Source of the DNA: Meira nashicola
Taxonomy: Eukaryota > Basidiomycota > Exobasidiomycetes > Exobasidiales > Brachybasidiaceae
Assembly (NCBI GenBank): GCA_001600355.1
Contig: BCJU01000002.1
Span: 2,232,001-2,296,000, forward strand
Direction of reading: 5' to 3'
DNA: 64,000 bases
Below the pieces are notes generated by a model. It worked only from the letters and a program-made list of their open reading frames with translations. It searched no databases and was not told the DNA's origin. Shown piece by piece: positions 50,038 through 60,574 of this stretch. Each line of letters opens with the position of its first letter. The first letter of the stretch is position 1. A program made the translations under genes and the position numbers.

Positions 50038-51597
50038 ATGTCACTCGGAACTGCCAATGGATCCTCGGGCAAGAAGCTCAACGGAACATCATCCAAAGTT
50101 CCTGCTGTAGAATTGACAGATGAAATCGTTAAACAAAGCGGAGGAAAACCTGATGTAAATCATCATCATTCGCAATTGGACGCTATCAAAGCTGAAATTG
50201 AAAAAGTTACTTCAGATTTGGATAATGTCAAAGCTTCTTTGTCAGGCTCTATCCCTTCCAATACTCCCGAAGGTAAACGTCGTGCGGAATTGCATAGCGA
50301 ATTGGATACCATCAGACAATCTCAAGCAGGTAGCAAAGGTGCACGTGGTAAGATTTTGGATGATTTAAAGACTCGTCAAGATAATTTGAGCACAAAGATT
50401 AAAGCATTGCAAACTTCAAAGGCAAAGTCTGCCTACAAATCACCACAAGAGATCGATGCTGCAATCGCTCGTTTGGATACGCAAATCGAAAGTGGTCAAA
50501 TGAAATTGGTAGATGAGAAACGTGCTTTAAGCGAAATCTCCAACCTTCGCAAATCACGCAAAGCTGTAGAAGCATTCTCTGAACAACAAAAGACTATTGA
50601 CACCGAACGCGAAGAAGTTGACAAATTACGTGCTCAACTTGATGATCCTCAGAGCCGTGCTCTTTCTAAGCGATTCGATGAAATCAAGGCTGAATTAGAT
50701 GCTCTCAAGGCCAAAACGGAAAAGAGCGGTGAAAGTAGACAACAATTAATGACCAAAAGAGGAGAATTACAAACACACTTGGACAGTTTATGGCAACGGA
50801 GAAGGGCACGTCAAGCTGCTTTCCGAACTGAGAACGATTCCTTCCAAGTAAAGATTCGTCAAGAACGTGAAAAACGTAATGAGAAATACAAAGAGGAAAA
50901 GCGTGCAGAAGAAGTTCGTCGCAGAAAAGAGGAAGAGAAAAGTTTGCGCGAAGATGCTGCTTTGCCTGCTTATGCAAAAGAGATTGAAGATTGCGATGTC
51001 TTGATTCGATACTTTTCCAATAATGCTGGAGAATCTCAAGAAAATGGTACGAGTGAAGAAGCCAAGAAGGCATTAGAAGGTGTAAAGCCTTTAGAATTGC
51101 GTACTGTTGATACAGATGCATTTGCAGGTGCAACTATTGCAAAAAAGAAAGGAGAAGATGAAGATGAAGGTTACTTTGTTGGTTCAGCAAAGAAGAACAA
51201 GGCTAAAGGAAAGAAAAAGAGCCGAGGAACACCTTTGTCTTTGGGTAATGATAATGCAGGTGCAGAAGAACAACAACAACAAGTTGAATCTGGAAAACTT
51301 AATGTTCCCCTCTCTACCTTGTCTGCTCTTCTGACTCTCAACATTCCACCGCCAACTAACTCAAGCGACATTACTCGTGTAGTGGAAAATTTGCAACGCA
51401 AGAAAGCATTCTTTGTTGGTGATCAAAAACGTAAAACACAAGAGAATATTGAACGTGTAGAGAAGAAGTTGCAAGCTCTCAATGTTGATGATGAAAGTGC
51501 AGAAGTAAACAAAGATACAAAGGCTATACCTGCTCTTACTGAAAATGTTGGCTCGCCAGTCAATGCCACGAAAGCAAGCACAACTGAAAGCGCATAA
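50038..51597 (+). CDS. BFR1: BFR1, mRNP/polysome-associated coiled-coil protein
   Basis: Predicted 519-residue protein. Yeast Bfr1 associates with polysomes and mRNPs at the ER and was first linked to brefeldin A resistance and nuclear segregation. The protein is mostly helical: heptad-rich segments at about 40-110, 125-260 and 270-310 (QLDAIKAEIEKVTSDLDNVK; SPQEIDAAIARLDTQIESGQ; KIRQEREKRNEKYKEEKRAE). The later part has CDVLIRYFSN, a Lys-rich stretch (KKNKAKGKKKSRG) and the C-terminal block LNVPLSTLSALLTLNIPPP followed by VVENLQRKKAFF, which are typical of this family. Start at the ATG at 50038; intronless. The transcript region just past the stop has TGTATATA at 51682. Confidence 0.92.
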   Translation: MSLGTANGSSGKKLNGTSSKVPAVELTDEIVKQSGGKPDVNHHHSQLDAIKAEIEKVTSDLDNVKASLSGSIPSNTPEGKRRAELHSELDTIRQSQAGSKGARGKILDDLKTRQDNLSTKIKALQTSKAKSAYKSPQEIDAAIARLDTQIESGQMKLVDEKRALSEISNLRKSRKAVEAFSEQQKTIDTEREEVDKLRAQLDDPQSRALSKRFDEIKAELDALKAKTEKSGESRQQLMTKRGELQTHLDSLWQRRRARQAAFRTENDSFQVKIRQEREKRNEKYKEEKRAEEVRRRKEEEKSLREDAALPAYAKEIEDCDVLIRYFSNNAGESQENGTSEEAKKALEGVKPLELRTVDTDAFAGATIAKKKGEDEDEGYFVGSAKKNKAKGKKKSRGTPLSLGNDNAGAEEQQQQVESGKLNVPLSTLSALLTLNIPPPTNSSDITRVVENLQRKKAFFVGDQKRKTQENIERVEKKLQALNVDDESAEVNKDTKAIPALTENVGSPVNATKASTTESA

Positions 51598-52388
51598 AAG
51601 ATCATAAGAACAATTTCAGTAGATCTTTTCTTTCTGAAAGATAGTACACTTTTAATCTCCTTTTCTCTTGCAATCACCATCTGTATATACATCTCCCATA
51701 AACTTAAAATCATAATCACACATTGTGTAGACGAAGAATTTTATCTCCGTTCTCGTAATTCTTATATTTCAGCATGGACCTAGACTTAAACCTAAGCATA
51801 AAGCCGAACTAAGCCGCGTTTAAAAGTGAACGCCTTACTGACTCTTAGTTTGCCGAATTTTAGTGCTTTTCGGCGAGCTCCGTGAAATTCAAACTAAGAT
51901 CCCATTTTGCGTCACTTTAAATTTGTGGAGAATCGCGTCGGCCTTTTAAGAAATGTAGTCATTTCGGCGATTTTCAAATATATTTTTTTATTTCCGAATA
52001 ATAGATCAAAACAATCCAACGGGAAGTAGATTTGAAATTACACACTATATCTACCTTTGTGGCTAATTTACGTACGTACATAGTTACATAAAAGTACCCT
52101 GCATTTTTTAAGAGCAATGATTGTGTAAGATACTGACTGCATATGAATAATAGTATAGTAGTGCGTTCTGCCGACCTTTCGGCCAAAAGTTAGGAAAAGT
52201 GGATGGTTGCGCCGGATTTAGGATTTATCATTCTTGATGTCATCTTTATAATTTTTAAAAAAATCTTCAAGATGTTCGTTCAGTGAAGCCATCCTTATCT
52301 TTTCTTTCTCTCTCGACTGTCATAAATCAGCCCGTCATTTGTGGATTGAACAAAGTATATAAGAAGGCTTGATTGGAATTTTGCCATC
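51598..52388. other. Intergenic region between BFR1 and the MFS transporter
   Basis: About 790 bp. The left part holds the BFR1 3' region with a PUF-like TGTATATA at 51682-51689. The right part holds the MFS promoter with a TATA box at 52356-52363. Several GGCG/CGCC words lie at about 51850-51970. No gene is seen. Confidence 0.55.
52356..52363 (+). promoter_or_regulatory. TATA box of the MFS transporter gene
   Basis: TATATAAG lies 26 bp before the start codon at 52389. The placement implies a very short leader, or a role as an upstream AT element. A strong TATA fits an inducible transporter gene. Confidence 0.45.
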
Positions 52389-53987
52389 ATGACATCTTCT
52401 TATCAATCAAACAAAGAAGAAGAAAGAAGAACAATGCCTTATACTGTTGACGTTCAACATGATGATCATGATTTACATCATGGTCCATCATTCACAGAAC
52501 AGAGAAGGGAAAGTGATACTACAGCAGTAACAACTCTTCATGAATCATCAAATGTGGATGTTGAGAAACAAGTTAAACAAACATCAAATGAAGAAGATAT
52601 TAATCGTGTAAAATGGCAAACAAACGATCGAGAAAATCCTAAAAATTGGTCAAACAGTTATCGTGCATTTTGTACATTTCAATTAGGAATTTTAGCATTT
52701 TCAGCAAGTATGGCTTCAAGTATTATTTCACCTTCTTCACAAGTTTTAGCAGAAAAATTCAACCTTTCAGAAAATATAATGGTTTTCGCCGTTAGCCTTT
52801 ACGTTTTAGGATTCGCATTTGGACCTTGTATTTTTTCAGGTATAAGTGAAACACTTGGAAGACGTTGGAGTTTATTACCTGCAATGTTTGGTTTAGCAAT
52901 ATTTAGTATAGGATCAGCAGTTTCAAATTCACCTGAAGCATTATTCATTACTCGATTCTTTGGAGGCATTTTCGGTAGTGCTCCTGTTAGTAATGTAGCT
53001 GCTTGTCTTGGTGATATGTATGATCCAAAGACGAGAGGAGTAGCAGTCAGTCTTTATGCTCTTGCCGTTGTTGCTGGACCAGTGATTGCACCTTTAATAG
53101 GAGCTGCTTTAACGTTAAAAGTTTCATGGAGATGGACAGAATATTTAACTGCAATTTGGGCTTTTGCAGTTACAATTTTTACTTGTTTCTTTTTACCTGA
53201 AACATACGAACCTGTTCTACTCAAGAAGAGAGCTATCAAATTACGCAAAGAGACTGGAAACGAAAAGTTATATCATCCACATGAATCAGTAAAATTGGAT
53301 CCAAAAAGTATTTTAACAAAACAAATTACAAGACCAGTTAGGATGTTATTCACAGAACCAATCGTTACCGTTATTGCACTTTATGCAAGTTTCATTTATG
53401 CTTTATTATATATGTCACTCGAAATCGTTCCTTTAATCTTTACAAACCTTCGAGGATGGGGACCAGTAGTAAGCACTTTACCTTTCCTTGCAATATTTGT
53501 TGGTATCTTGGCTGCTTTAGCGATAAATTTAGGAAATGCTCCTTTCTATAGTAAAGCAGTCGATAAAGCAGGTGGAAAACCCGTTCCAGAAGCAAGATTA
53601 CCACCAATGTTTTTAGGTACAATTTTCTTTTGCGTTGGTTTATTTTGGATTGGTTGGACAGCAGATCCAAAATATTCTTGGGTCTTACCTGTCTTTGGTC
53701 TTGGTTTTTTGGGAGCAGGTTTCAATAGCTCTTTTCAACAATGTATCAACTTTTTAGTCGATAGTTATACATTGTATGCAGCTTCAGCAGTTGCAGCAAA
53801 TACTTTCTTACGTAGTTTAATGGCTGCTGGTTTGCCATTCGCTGTTAGACCTATGTTTGAAGCATTAGGAGCAGCAAAAGCATTATCAATTTTAGGAGCA
53901 CTTGCTGGAGCCGCAATTCCTATGCCAGTCCTATTCAGAATATTTGGAAAGAAATTACGTGCTAAGAGCAAGTTTGCACAAGAATAA
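52389..53987 (+). CDS. MFS transporter, DHA1 drug/polyamine antiporter type
   Basis: Predicted 532-residue plasma-membrane transporter with 12 TM segments. A hydrophilic N-terminus of about 95 residues ends in VKWQTNDRENPKNWSN, the usual lead-in of fungal DHA1 proteins. TM1 follows (FCTFQLGILAFSASMASSII). The motif-A-like loop is SGISETLGRRWSLLP, TM4 begins ALFITRFFGGIFGSAPVSN, and motif C-like glycines are in VAGPVIAPLIGAAL. A central loop of about 50 residues (LLKKRAIKLRKETGN) divides the halves. Relatives export fungicides, polyamines or other small compounds; the substrate here is unknown. Intronless, convergent with the PLA2-like gene with about 100 bp between stops. Confidence 0.92.
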   Translation: MTSSYQSNKEEERRTMPYTVDVQHDDHDLHHGPSFTEQRRESDTTAVTTLHESSNVDVEKQVKQTSNEEDINRVKWQTNDRENPKNWSNSYRAFCTFQLGILAFSASMASSIISPSSQVLAEKFNLSENIMVFAVSLYVLGFAFGPCIFSGISETLGRRWSLLPAMFGLAIFSIGSAVSNSPEALFITRFFGGIFGSAPVSNVAACLGDMYDPKTRGVAVSLYALAVVAGPVIAPLIGAALTLKVSWRWTEYLTAIWAFAVTIFTCFFLPETYEPVLLKKRAIKLRKETGNEKLYHPHESVKLDPKSILTKQITRPVRMLFTEPIVTVIALYASFIYALLYMSLEIVPLIFTNLRGWGPVVSTLPFLAIFVGILAALAINLGNAPFYSKAVDKAGGKPVPEARLPPMFLGTIFFCVGLFWIGWTADPKYSWVLPVFGLGFLGAGFNSSFQQCINFLVDSYTLYAASAVAANTFLRSLMAAGLPFAVRPMFEALGAAKALSILGALAGAAIPMPVLFRIFGKKLRAKSKFAQE

Positions 53988-54090
53988 ATCAATTTTATCT
54001 TTATACCCTCTCAAGGAAAGAAAAAATAGAATTCATCATTTTATATTACAGTATTGTACATTATTCCGAAATCTATTTCTTCAGCATCTA

Positions 54091-56412
54091 TCAAGGGTGA
54101 GAAGTTATTTTTAGCCTTTTTGCCTTTTTCTCTTCATACATCCTTTTATAAACTCTTTTTAGAGTGGGTATTACATATTCTATCGTATTGGTCCTTGACG
54201 TCTTTGCTAAAATATCAATCTCTTCTGGTTTCCAAACTAGATTATAACTTGTGCTAAAAGAAGATGTTACCGGATCAAAGTTCGATTGACAAGCATTTGG
54301 AAGTAAAGGACAATATATCAGATACATTTCTACTTCTGTATTTGGCACTTGTTCGGAATTAAGTTTGAGACCTGCTTGTAATTCTTCATCTTTCACTTTC
54401 CACACTTTGAAAACTTGAGCATACTTTTCACCAAATCGTTGATGGATAGCAGAAGTTTTTTCGACTACACAATTATCAGATAAATCATTTGCTGGAGCCA
54501 TAAAAAGATTTCGCTCTTTTGCAAATTCATTCAATCTTGCCAATGCGGCTCCCGTTTGAACATCGGAAGATTGATCGAATGCTAAAATTATATCAGCCCA
54601 TCGAGTATCAGTTGAAAAGATATGATTAGGTAAATTATTACTCATTCCGCTATCCATCAATTTCAGCCTACGTCTTGCTTCCCATTCTTGTTGATTATTT
54701 TCACTTCTACTTCCCGATCCAAACAATGGATTTGGTTCATCTGCACCTCGAATCGGATTACCCCATCGCTTTTCCCATCTTTTATGTCTTATGAAATCGT
54801 TCAATTTGGATAATAATTTAGACATGATCGTACCTTGAGGTAAAGTTGCTAATAAAGTAGAAATGTATCCTGTCATTGGTCCTGCAGGTGCGCTAGTAGC
54901 TTGACCTAAAAGCATAGAAAGAGAAATTTCAGGAGATTTTGAAACCGATTGACCAGATTGAAATCCTCTACCGTAAGACCAAGTAGGTACCCAAGCACCT
55001 TCATCACTTGATCCTACTTCTAAAGGATTCATTTCCCACCATTGAAAAATCGTTTTGGAAAATCGATCTTCTTGTGAAGGTGATAAAGGTTTTGATAAAG
55101 ATGAATCTTTTATTTCGAATTGTAAATTTCCATTCTTTTCTTCTTTTGCTATTTTATGCATTATTCGTACTGCAGTAAAAATTGGCATTGGTGCTTTTCC
55201 ATCTGCAATTTTAGCTGATTGCCACATTTTACTAAATGCAAAAGCTGATCTAGAAAGTCTTGGTCTAGCGTGAGGTGATCTACTTAATAATTGATAAGAG
55301 CTTGTAAGAGTTGCATACATATCCATAATTCCAATTCCCACAAAACCTTCGCGTAGTTTTGTCAATAAAGGTGCTAATAAAAAATAAACACCTTTTGGAC
55401 TTCTTGCAACGACGTCTAACGCTCCACGACTCATAGGATGAAGTGCTTCATATGCTACATATTTATAATGTTGTAATAAAGCATTAGGATCTTGTTGTGC
55501 TACTGTGAATAAGGCTGCGATCGTCCAACAACTCCCACTCACGCCTGATATCCAAAATATGCTATCAAACATCTTTTTTGCATATAAGCCTTGCAAAGAC
55601 GCCAAGAAGCCAAACGTTGCTCTATATCCACCACCCGATCCGCCAATCGCAATTCTTGGTATATCATCAGGATGAATTGTGGATAATTCCGAAGCTGGTA
55701 TTCCCATCCGTTTCAATAAGTCTGTATCGGAAGCCATATTCTCCGAACGTTTTGTGATAAACTTTACCTCTTGTTGATGTGCTAGATTGGAACAGCGTAC
55801 ATGTGCAATTGATCTAATCTCTGGATATCTTTTCAAATCTTGTCTATCATCTTTTACCATTTGCTTTACCATATTCAAATCCTTATATCTACGACCCCAT
55901 CTTTGTACAACTCGTGAAATTCTTTGTCTAATACCTTTTAATGGCAAAGCGGGAAATTGAGCATCTGCGTCTAATGCTAAAGTTTTGATAGCATAAGGGA
56001 AAGGATGAGAGGTATGATTTGAAGGTTCTTTTGTATGTATTAATTTCCGTTTAACTTGATCACTTGTGAAAAAATCATTATGATTTCTATTGATCGATAA
56101 TGCATTCAGTATATGCTTTGATTGAACTTTTGTTAATTGATTAAATTGTTTTCTTCCATCACTAAATGCTTCTTTTGCTTTATCAATCTTTCTTCTTTTT
56201 AATGCCTCTTCTGCAGCTGAACGAATTCGATCGATTTGATTTAACGTTTGACCACTAAGATTACCCGTTATTGGACGTGAAGCAAAAAATGAAACTAAAA
56301 CACTTAATCCATACAATTTCAAGTAAAGATAAAGAGGACTATGTCGAATCACTCTTGCAATCGGCATCTTGAGCAAAACAAGTTCAGGTAATTGATTACT
56401 CCATCTTGTCAT
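54091..56412 (-). CDS. Cytosolic phospholipase A2-like lipase (lysophospholipase fold)
   Basis: Predicted 773-residue lipase of the cPLA2/PLA2 catalytic superfamily, which cleaves acyl chains from (lyso)phospholipids. The oxyanion loop is RIAIGGSGGGYRATF. The nucleophile elbow is WISGVSGSCW with Ser292. The catalytic dyad aspartate is Asp587 in LMDSGMSNNLP, with LAFDQSSDVQTG following. There is no C2 domain. Unlike secreted fungal phospholipases B, there is no clear signal peptide; residues 25-45 form one hydrophobic stretch (LYLYLKLYGLSVLVSFFAS) that may anchor it to a membrane. Residues of about 50-230 form a basic N-terminal extension of unclear role. Basidiomycetes carry several such genes. 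Start at the ATG at 56412; intronless. Confidence 0.88.
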   Translation of the reverse strand: MTRWSNQLPELVLLKMPIARVIRHSPLYLYLKLYGLSVLVSFFASRPITGNLSGQTLNQIDRIRSAAEEALKRRKIDKAKEAFSDGRKQFNQLTKVQSKHILNALSINRNHNDFFTSDQVKRKLIHTKEPSNHTSHPFPYAIKTLALDADAQFPALPLKGIRQRISRVVQRWGRRYKDLNMVKQMVKDDRQDLKRYPEIRSIAHVRCSNLAHQQEVKFITKRSENMASDTDLLKRMGIPASELSTIHPDDIPRIAIGGSGGGYRATFGFLASLQGLYAKKMFDSIFWISGVSGSCWTIAALFTVAQQDPNALLQHYKYVAYEALHPMSRGALDVVARSPKGVYFLLAPLLTKLREGFVGIGIMDMYATLTSSYQLLSRSPHARPRLSRSAFAFSKMWQSAKIADGKAPMPIFTAVRIMHKIAKEEKNGNLQFEIKDSSLSKPLSPSQEDRFSKTIFQWWEMNPLEVGSSDEGAWVPTWSYGRGFQSGQSVSKSPEISLSMLLGQATSAPAGPMTGYISTLLATLPQGTIMSKLLSKLNDFIRHKRWEKRWGNPIRGADEPNPLFGSGSRSENNQQEWEARRRLKLMDSGMSNNLPNHIFSTDTRWADIILAFDQSSDVQTGAALARLNEFAKERNLFMAPANDLSDNCVVEKTSAIHQRFGEKYAQVFKVWKVKDEELQAGLKLNSEQVPNTEVEMYLIYCPLLPNACQSNFDPVTSSFSTSYNLVWKPEEIDILAKTSRTNTIEYVIPTLKRVYKRMYEEKKAKRLKITSHP

Positions 56413-56722
56413 GAAAAACCCCTATATCTCGCAAGCAATGCCATATTGATGTTGGTAATGTGGTGGGAATGATTGGCGTTTGTATTTCTTCTCAATTTAT
56501 TCTCCGAAGTATGTCCACGTTCAATCGGAAATGCACTAATGCACGCATGCATACAGTCTAGTTTGTATCGGAGGATGGACGTGGGGCGTAAAGCGTGCAT
56601 TGCAAATAAAAAGTATTGCATTAATTATATGTTTTGTGAGTATGTGAATACAAAGCTCAAATAGAAGCATATAAAAAGAGATCTTAACTATACAAAATTA
56701 GGAAAAAATAAAAAAGAGCGTG
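56413..56722. other. Intergenic region between OPY2 and the PLA2-like gene
   Basis: About 310 bp: the PLA2-like promoter and the OPY2 3' end. The words GCACGCATGCAT and GCGTGCATTGC form a partial inverted pair at about 56530-56603. No gene is seen. Confidence 0.5.
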
Positions 56723-59368
56723 TCAGGATTTGGAAGATGAAGTTTCAACATTAAAAGGATAATTATCCAATTCATGTCTTAATCGAATTTGATCAAATTC
56801 GGGATTTGTACCTGTTCGTAAAGGTAATTCTTTCCTGCTTATACTATTGATCGAAAGGTCGTCCAATTCGTCTACCTCATCTTCTTCTACATCGCGTAAT
56901 CGATCATCATTGTTGACCGATCGTAAATCTTCCATGATATCAGATCCTGCTCGATCTCTAGGATCGGAAGAAGCATGCTGATCTCCAAAAGGTGATGAAT
57001 CATCTTCATCATCTCCAATATGAACTGTATGATGCGATGATGCTTGACTGGCAATCCTTCTTTTCGCTTCATGAATTTTCGAATGTGCATCTTGCGGCAT
57101 TTCTATATTGATGTGTTGATTCATACTAGTATGTGAGGTACTATTATCGCCTCCATGACCACTACTGCTACCAACATCCTCTTGTCCAATATGAAATGGA
57201 ATCTCATCGAAAACGCTCAAGCCTCCAATACTTGCCGCTGATTGACGCGAGAAATTTGTAAGAGGTCGACCTGCCATTTCTGATGCTCTCAAAGGCAAAA
57301 GAGTTTCTCTTTGTGAACCCAAAGTTGCTATACTTTCTCTTGGATGAGCATCAGTTGGCGATCTATCAGTTGTCTCATATAAAGGTCTATCGATAAACGG
57401 CAAACTAGCACCACTCATTGTACTTTGCGGTCTACTTGCTTGGAAGCCTCGATAAGCAAAAGGTGGCATAGTACTCGCATCAAGGGTAGATAAAGTCGCA
57501 GTGGGAGAGGCTAAATCAGGTCCAAATGTATTGGCAGGGCTAGGAGTCCTTCGTGTGTGTGGTGTAGATGTACCTTGAACGTCGCTAAACGGATCATCAG
57601 TATGTGAATCTGTGCCGAGATATGAATTCGTGTCAACTTCGCTATTTCGCACTCGATCTGCCTTTTGTTCTTCTTGTTCTCTTCTTACTGCGCTTAAGCT
57701 GCGAACAAGATGCGCTTTTCCAGTGTTCAATTGCATTCGTTTAGGGCCTTGAGTAGTGGTAGAAGTGACGATTTGAGGTGCACTCAAAACATAATCAAAT
57801 GTTCCTACTGTGCTAACCGTATTTGTCGTTAGTGTACTGTTTCGTCTGTCGAACTTGCTGATCTCTTTGTTGTATGCAGGGCTCTTTGCCAATTCAGCCG
57901 GGAAATCTTGGGTCTTGCGACTCTCTATCGTATTACGACGGCTATCAAATCGTAAAGAGATAGGAGAAGAAGGAGCCGCTGGACTGAGCAATCCACGCTC
58001 GCTGTTCGCATCATTTGAGTAGAGACCAGGCGATCTTGGTGTCTTGCGTAAATCTTCTCCAATCTTTCCCGGTTCAACGCCATCCTCCAAACGCAAATTC
58101 AAATCAGGTTTTCGCACAGGACGGCTTGGTGCAGATCCATGCATGCTTGAATTTGCACTAGGTGAAGGTGAGAGCAATTGTGCAATTGGCGATCCTCCTC
58201 CTCGAGAAGAAGAAGAAGCAGCTGAAGGTGAGAGCGTTTTTGGCTTACCCACTAAATCAACTAGTGGAGCTCCGAGAGGACGATGAACACGGGAAGGTGC
58301 TTCAAGAGGAGTTTGTAGATGCCAATTCGTATGTTCAAGGTTAGAGCTTCCAGCAGTTTGATCTTGCAACATATTCTGAGAAGAAGTACCGCTCATGATA
58401 CTCGATACATCAAATGCGTCTAAGAATGGATTTGAAGCGCGGCCAAGACCTGATTTGCGTGATCTTGGTCGATTCATTTCATTACCAACAGATGCACCGG
58501 ATGAATGTGCACGAGCATGACCTTCACCACCACGGGAATCATTCTCCTCTGAACCGCCTAAGTTGGCTTCTTCCATAATAGTATCATACACTCGCGATCT
58601 CCTTCTGTAATCTCTTTCGTCGTCTTCTTCATCTTCAGCACCTTCTGTGATTCGAGAAAGATGGGTTGCAGCACCAATACTTCTTCGCTTAAGAGCTGCT
58701 AAATCTTGTTCAACTTCTCCTTTTTGGCCTGCTTTAGCTCTGAAAGCTGTCAAACCATCTTCACGTAATTCTGTCCATTCAACATCTTCATCATCCAAAT
58801 CTTCCTCTCCTTCTTTGCCTTCTGTGGAATTGGGAGTTTTACGTCCTCGACTTGTAGCAGCAGCAGCAGCATTGAAAGGACTCTTTGCTCCATCCCCTCT
58901 AGCACTCGAATGTTGACTCTTTTCGCCATCATCTTGCAAACCGATCAAATTCGATTTGCTTGCACCCGGCCTAAACTTTTCCGCGCCTGCAGCTCGGATT
59001 TTTGCATCAACACGAGCTTTACGAACTGCAGCTTTTGCTCGTTGATGACGCCTTCTCCAAAACCAAAACAAGAAGCCAGCCAAAACGAAAGCGAGCAAAA
59101 CACCTCCTACTGCACCTCCGATCGGACCAGCTGAGTTGGAATGTTTGGCATCCGGATCTGGAATGCAATTGTACTTTGCACATGATGTACATGCAAAAGG
59201 GGGTAAAGCCAATTGGCATACTTGCCCTTTTGGACATATTGGGCATGGTTCTAGCGGCGGACAAGTTATACATTGAGTGGAGACAGCACGACGATTAGGC
59301 ATATCTAGAGACCAGGGGATGTCTCGCTCCTCCTTTTCGTAAAAGTCTTGCGATTTTGTGACAGGCAT
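56723..59368 (-). CDS. OPY2: OPY2-like membrane anchor of the HOG MAPK pathway
   Basis: Predicted 881-residue single-pass protein. Opy2 recruits Ste50, and through it the MAPKKK Ste11, to the plasma membrane during osmostress signalling. The N-terminal outside part holds eight cysteines (33, 36, 42, 45, 51, 60, 63, 68) in the pattern CxxC-x5-CxxC-x5-C-x8-CxxC-x4-C, the signature of the Opy2 N-terminal domain. A TM helix follows at about 82-104 (GAVGGVLLAFVLAGFLFWFW), then a basic stop-transfer RRRHQR. The rest, about 770 residues, is a Ser/Asp/Glu-rich cytosolic tail that could contain the Ste50-binding sites, which I cannot place. No cleavable signal peptide is seen; the helix may act as a reverse signal anchor. 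Start taken at the ATG at 59368; another ATG is at codon 23. Confidence 0.85.
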   Translation of the reverse strand: MPVTKSQDFYEKEERDIPWSLDMPNRRAVSTQCITCPPLEPCPICPKGQVCQLALPPFACTSCAKYNCIPDPDAKHSNSAGPIGGAVGGVLLAFVLAGFLFWFWRRRHQRAKAAVRKARVDAKIRAAGAEKFRPGASKSNLIGLQDDGEKSQHSSARGDGAKSPFNAAAAATSRGRKTPNSTEGKEGEEDLDDEDVEWTELREDGLTAFRAKAGQKGEVEQDLAALKRRSIGAATHLSRITEGAEDEEDDERDYRRRSRVYDTIMEEANLGGSEENDSRGGEGHARAHSSGASVGNEMNRPRSRKSGLGRASNPFLDAFDVSSIMSGTSSQNMLQDQTAGSSNLEHTNWHLQTPLEAPSRVHRPLGAPLVDLVGKPKTLSPSAASSSSRGGGSPIAQLLSPSPSANSSMHGSAPSRPVRKPDLNLRLEDGVEPGKIGEDLRKTPRSPGLYSNDANSERGLLSPAAPSSPISLRFDSRRNTIESRKTQDFPAELAKSPAYNKEISKFDRRNSTLTTNTVSTVGTFDYVLSAPQIVTSTTTQGPKRMQLNTGKAHLVRSLSAVRREQEEQKADRVRNSEVDTNSYLGTDSHTDDPFSDVQGTSTPHTRRTPSPANTFGPDLASPTATLSTLDASTMPPFAYRGFQASRPQSTMSGASLPFIDRPLYETTDRSPTDAHPRESIATLGSQRETLLPLRASEMAGRPLTNFSRQSAASIGGLSVFDEIPFHIGQEDVGSSSGHGGDNSTSHTSMNQHINIEMPQDAHSKIHEAKRRIASQASSHHTVHIGDDEDDSSPFGDQHASSDPRDRAGSDIMEDLRSVNNDDRLRDVEEDEVDELDDLSINSISRKELPLRTGTNPEFDQIRLRHELDNYPFNVETSSSKS

Positions 59369-60574
59369 TTCGAATGAATGCAGTAGACTATATCACTACA
59401 ACTTTGTTGAGCAAGTGCAATAACATTCAAAATTCAATCGTAGCTTGTAGCTATGATTCCAAGTCAGATGCTACAACTTGTCCTACTTTCGGCCAATGAA
59501 ACAGGATAAAGCCAGTCAGTCAATGTCAAAATTGGCAGATTACGAATGAGGAAAAGCGGAAGATATCGTGTATTTTGCGGTCCAGTGTCTTGCATCGACC
59601 TGTGAGAACACTTTCTTTTTACTCAACCGTTTCGAGACCTATTCGATCACCACGATCATGCAAAAAGCATGAAATCTTATTCTTGACGATAGATGTTCGT
59701 TGGAAAAGTAAGCAAAGATGATCAACGCCCAATAAAGTATAGCAACCCGTCTTTTCTCTCTTCTTTCCTTACTCGAACAACAAAGTTGGATTTTGGAGCT
59801 AAATGAGTTTTGTTAAATTATAAATGCACTCTAACAAAATACACCTACAATGCCCAACACTTTTTTTTGTTAATTGTACAGCGCGTTCTTTTCTTTCTAT
59901 CAACTTGCAGTGGCGTAGCGCTGTCCGAAATAAAAAGTGTCAGGCGGATGTGCAATGCATACATGGAGTACTACAAGATGAGCGAGTGGGCTTTCTCAGT
60001 TCTTCTTCTCTTCTTCTGCTTTGCATTTCACTTTCCGCGTGGGGACTACTAGAATAGTTTTACAGAGTGAGAACCCTTGCATAGTGATCAATCTTTCTTC
60101 TAATCTTCCAACGATTGTGTAAAAAGATGTCGCTTTACTCCGCTTTATAAGACTACGTTCAAATCAATCAACATTCTCATTCTCTTGTAACTTTTCATTC
60201 AGTAGAATAATGAATCCAAAGACAGATAGGCTCTGAATGCGTTTTCAACATGCTACTGAAACGAGAGAAATGCGAACCTGCGGATATGCGTGCGTTTGAA
60301 AAAAATCGCGGTATGCAACTGTCCGTATCTCGGTGGATATGTCTGAGTCAAGAACTGCCTGTACTTTACCTGACGCCAACTTTAATCGTTAGCGTAATCT
60401 TTTTACGCCTCCCTCGAAGGATTTTCAAGAACGGCATAGACTAAGCGCTAATGAGCTTATGCCAATCTCCCTTCTATGAGAAGTTTTCGGGTCTCTTTTG
60501 ATGCAGGTACGCAAGGTTTTCACTGCATGCAGGTTATGAATATATAATAGTAAGAAGCATTTGTGTACATTTGT
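59369..60574. other. Intergenic region between GAA1 and OPY2
   Basis: About 1.2 kb. It carries the OPY2 promoter on the left and the GAA1 3' end on the right. GC-rich words (GGCGTAGCGCTGTCC) lie at about 59911-59926. The open frames are short, overlapping and without motif. I see no RNA gene. Confidence 0.5.
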
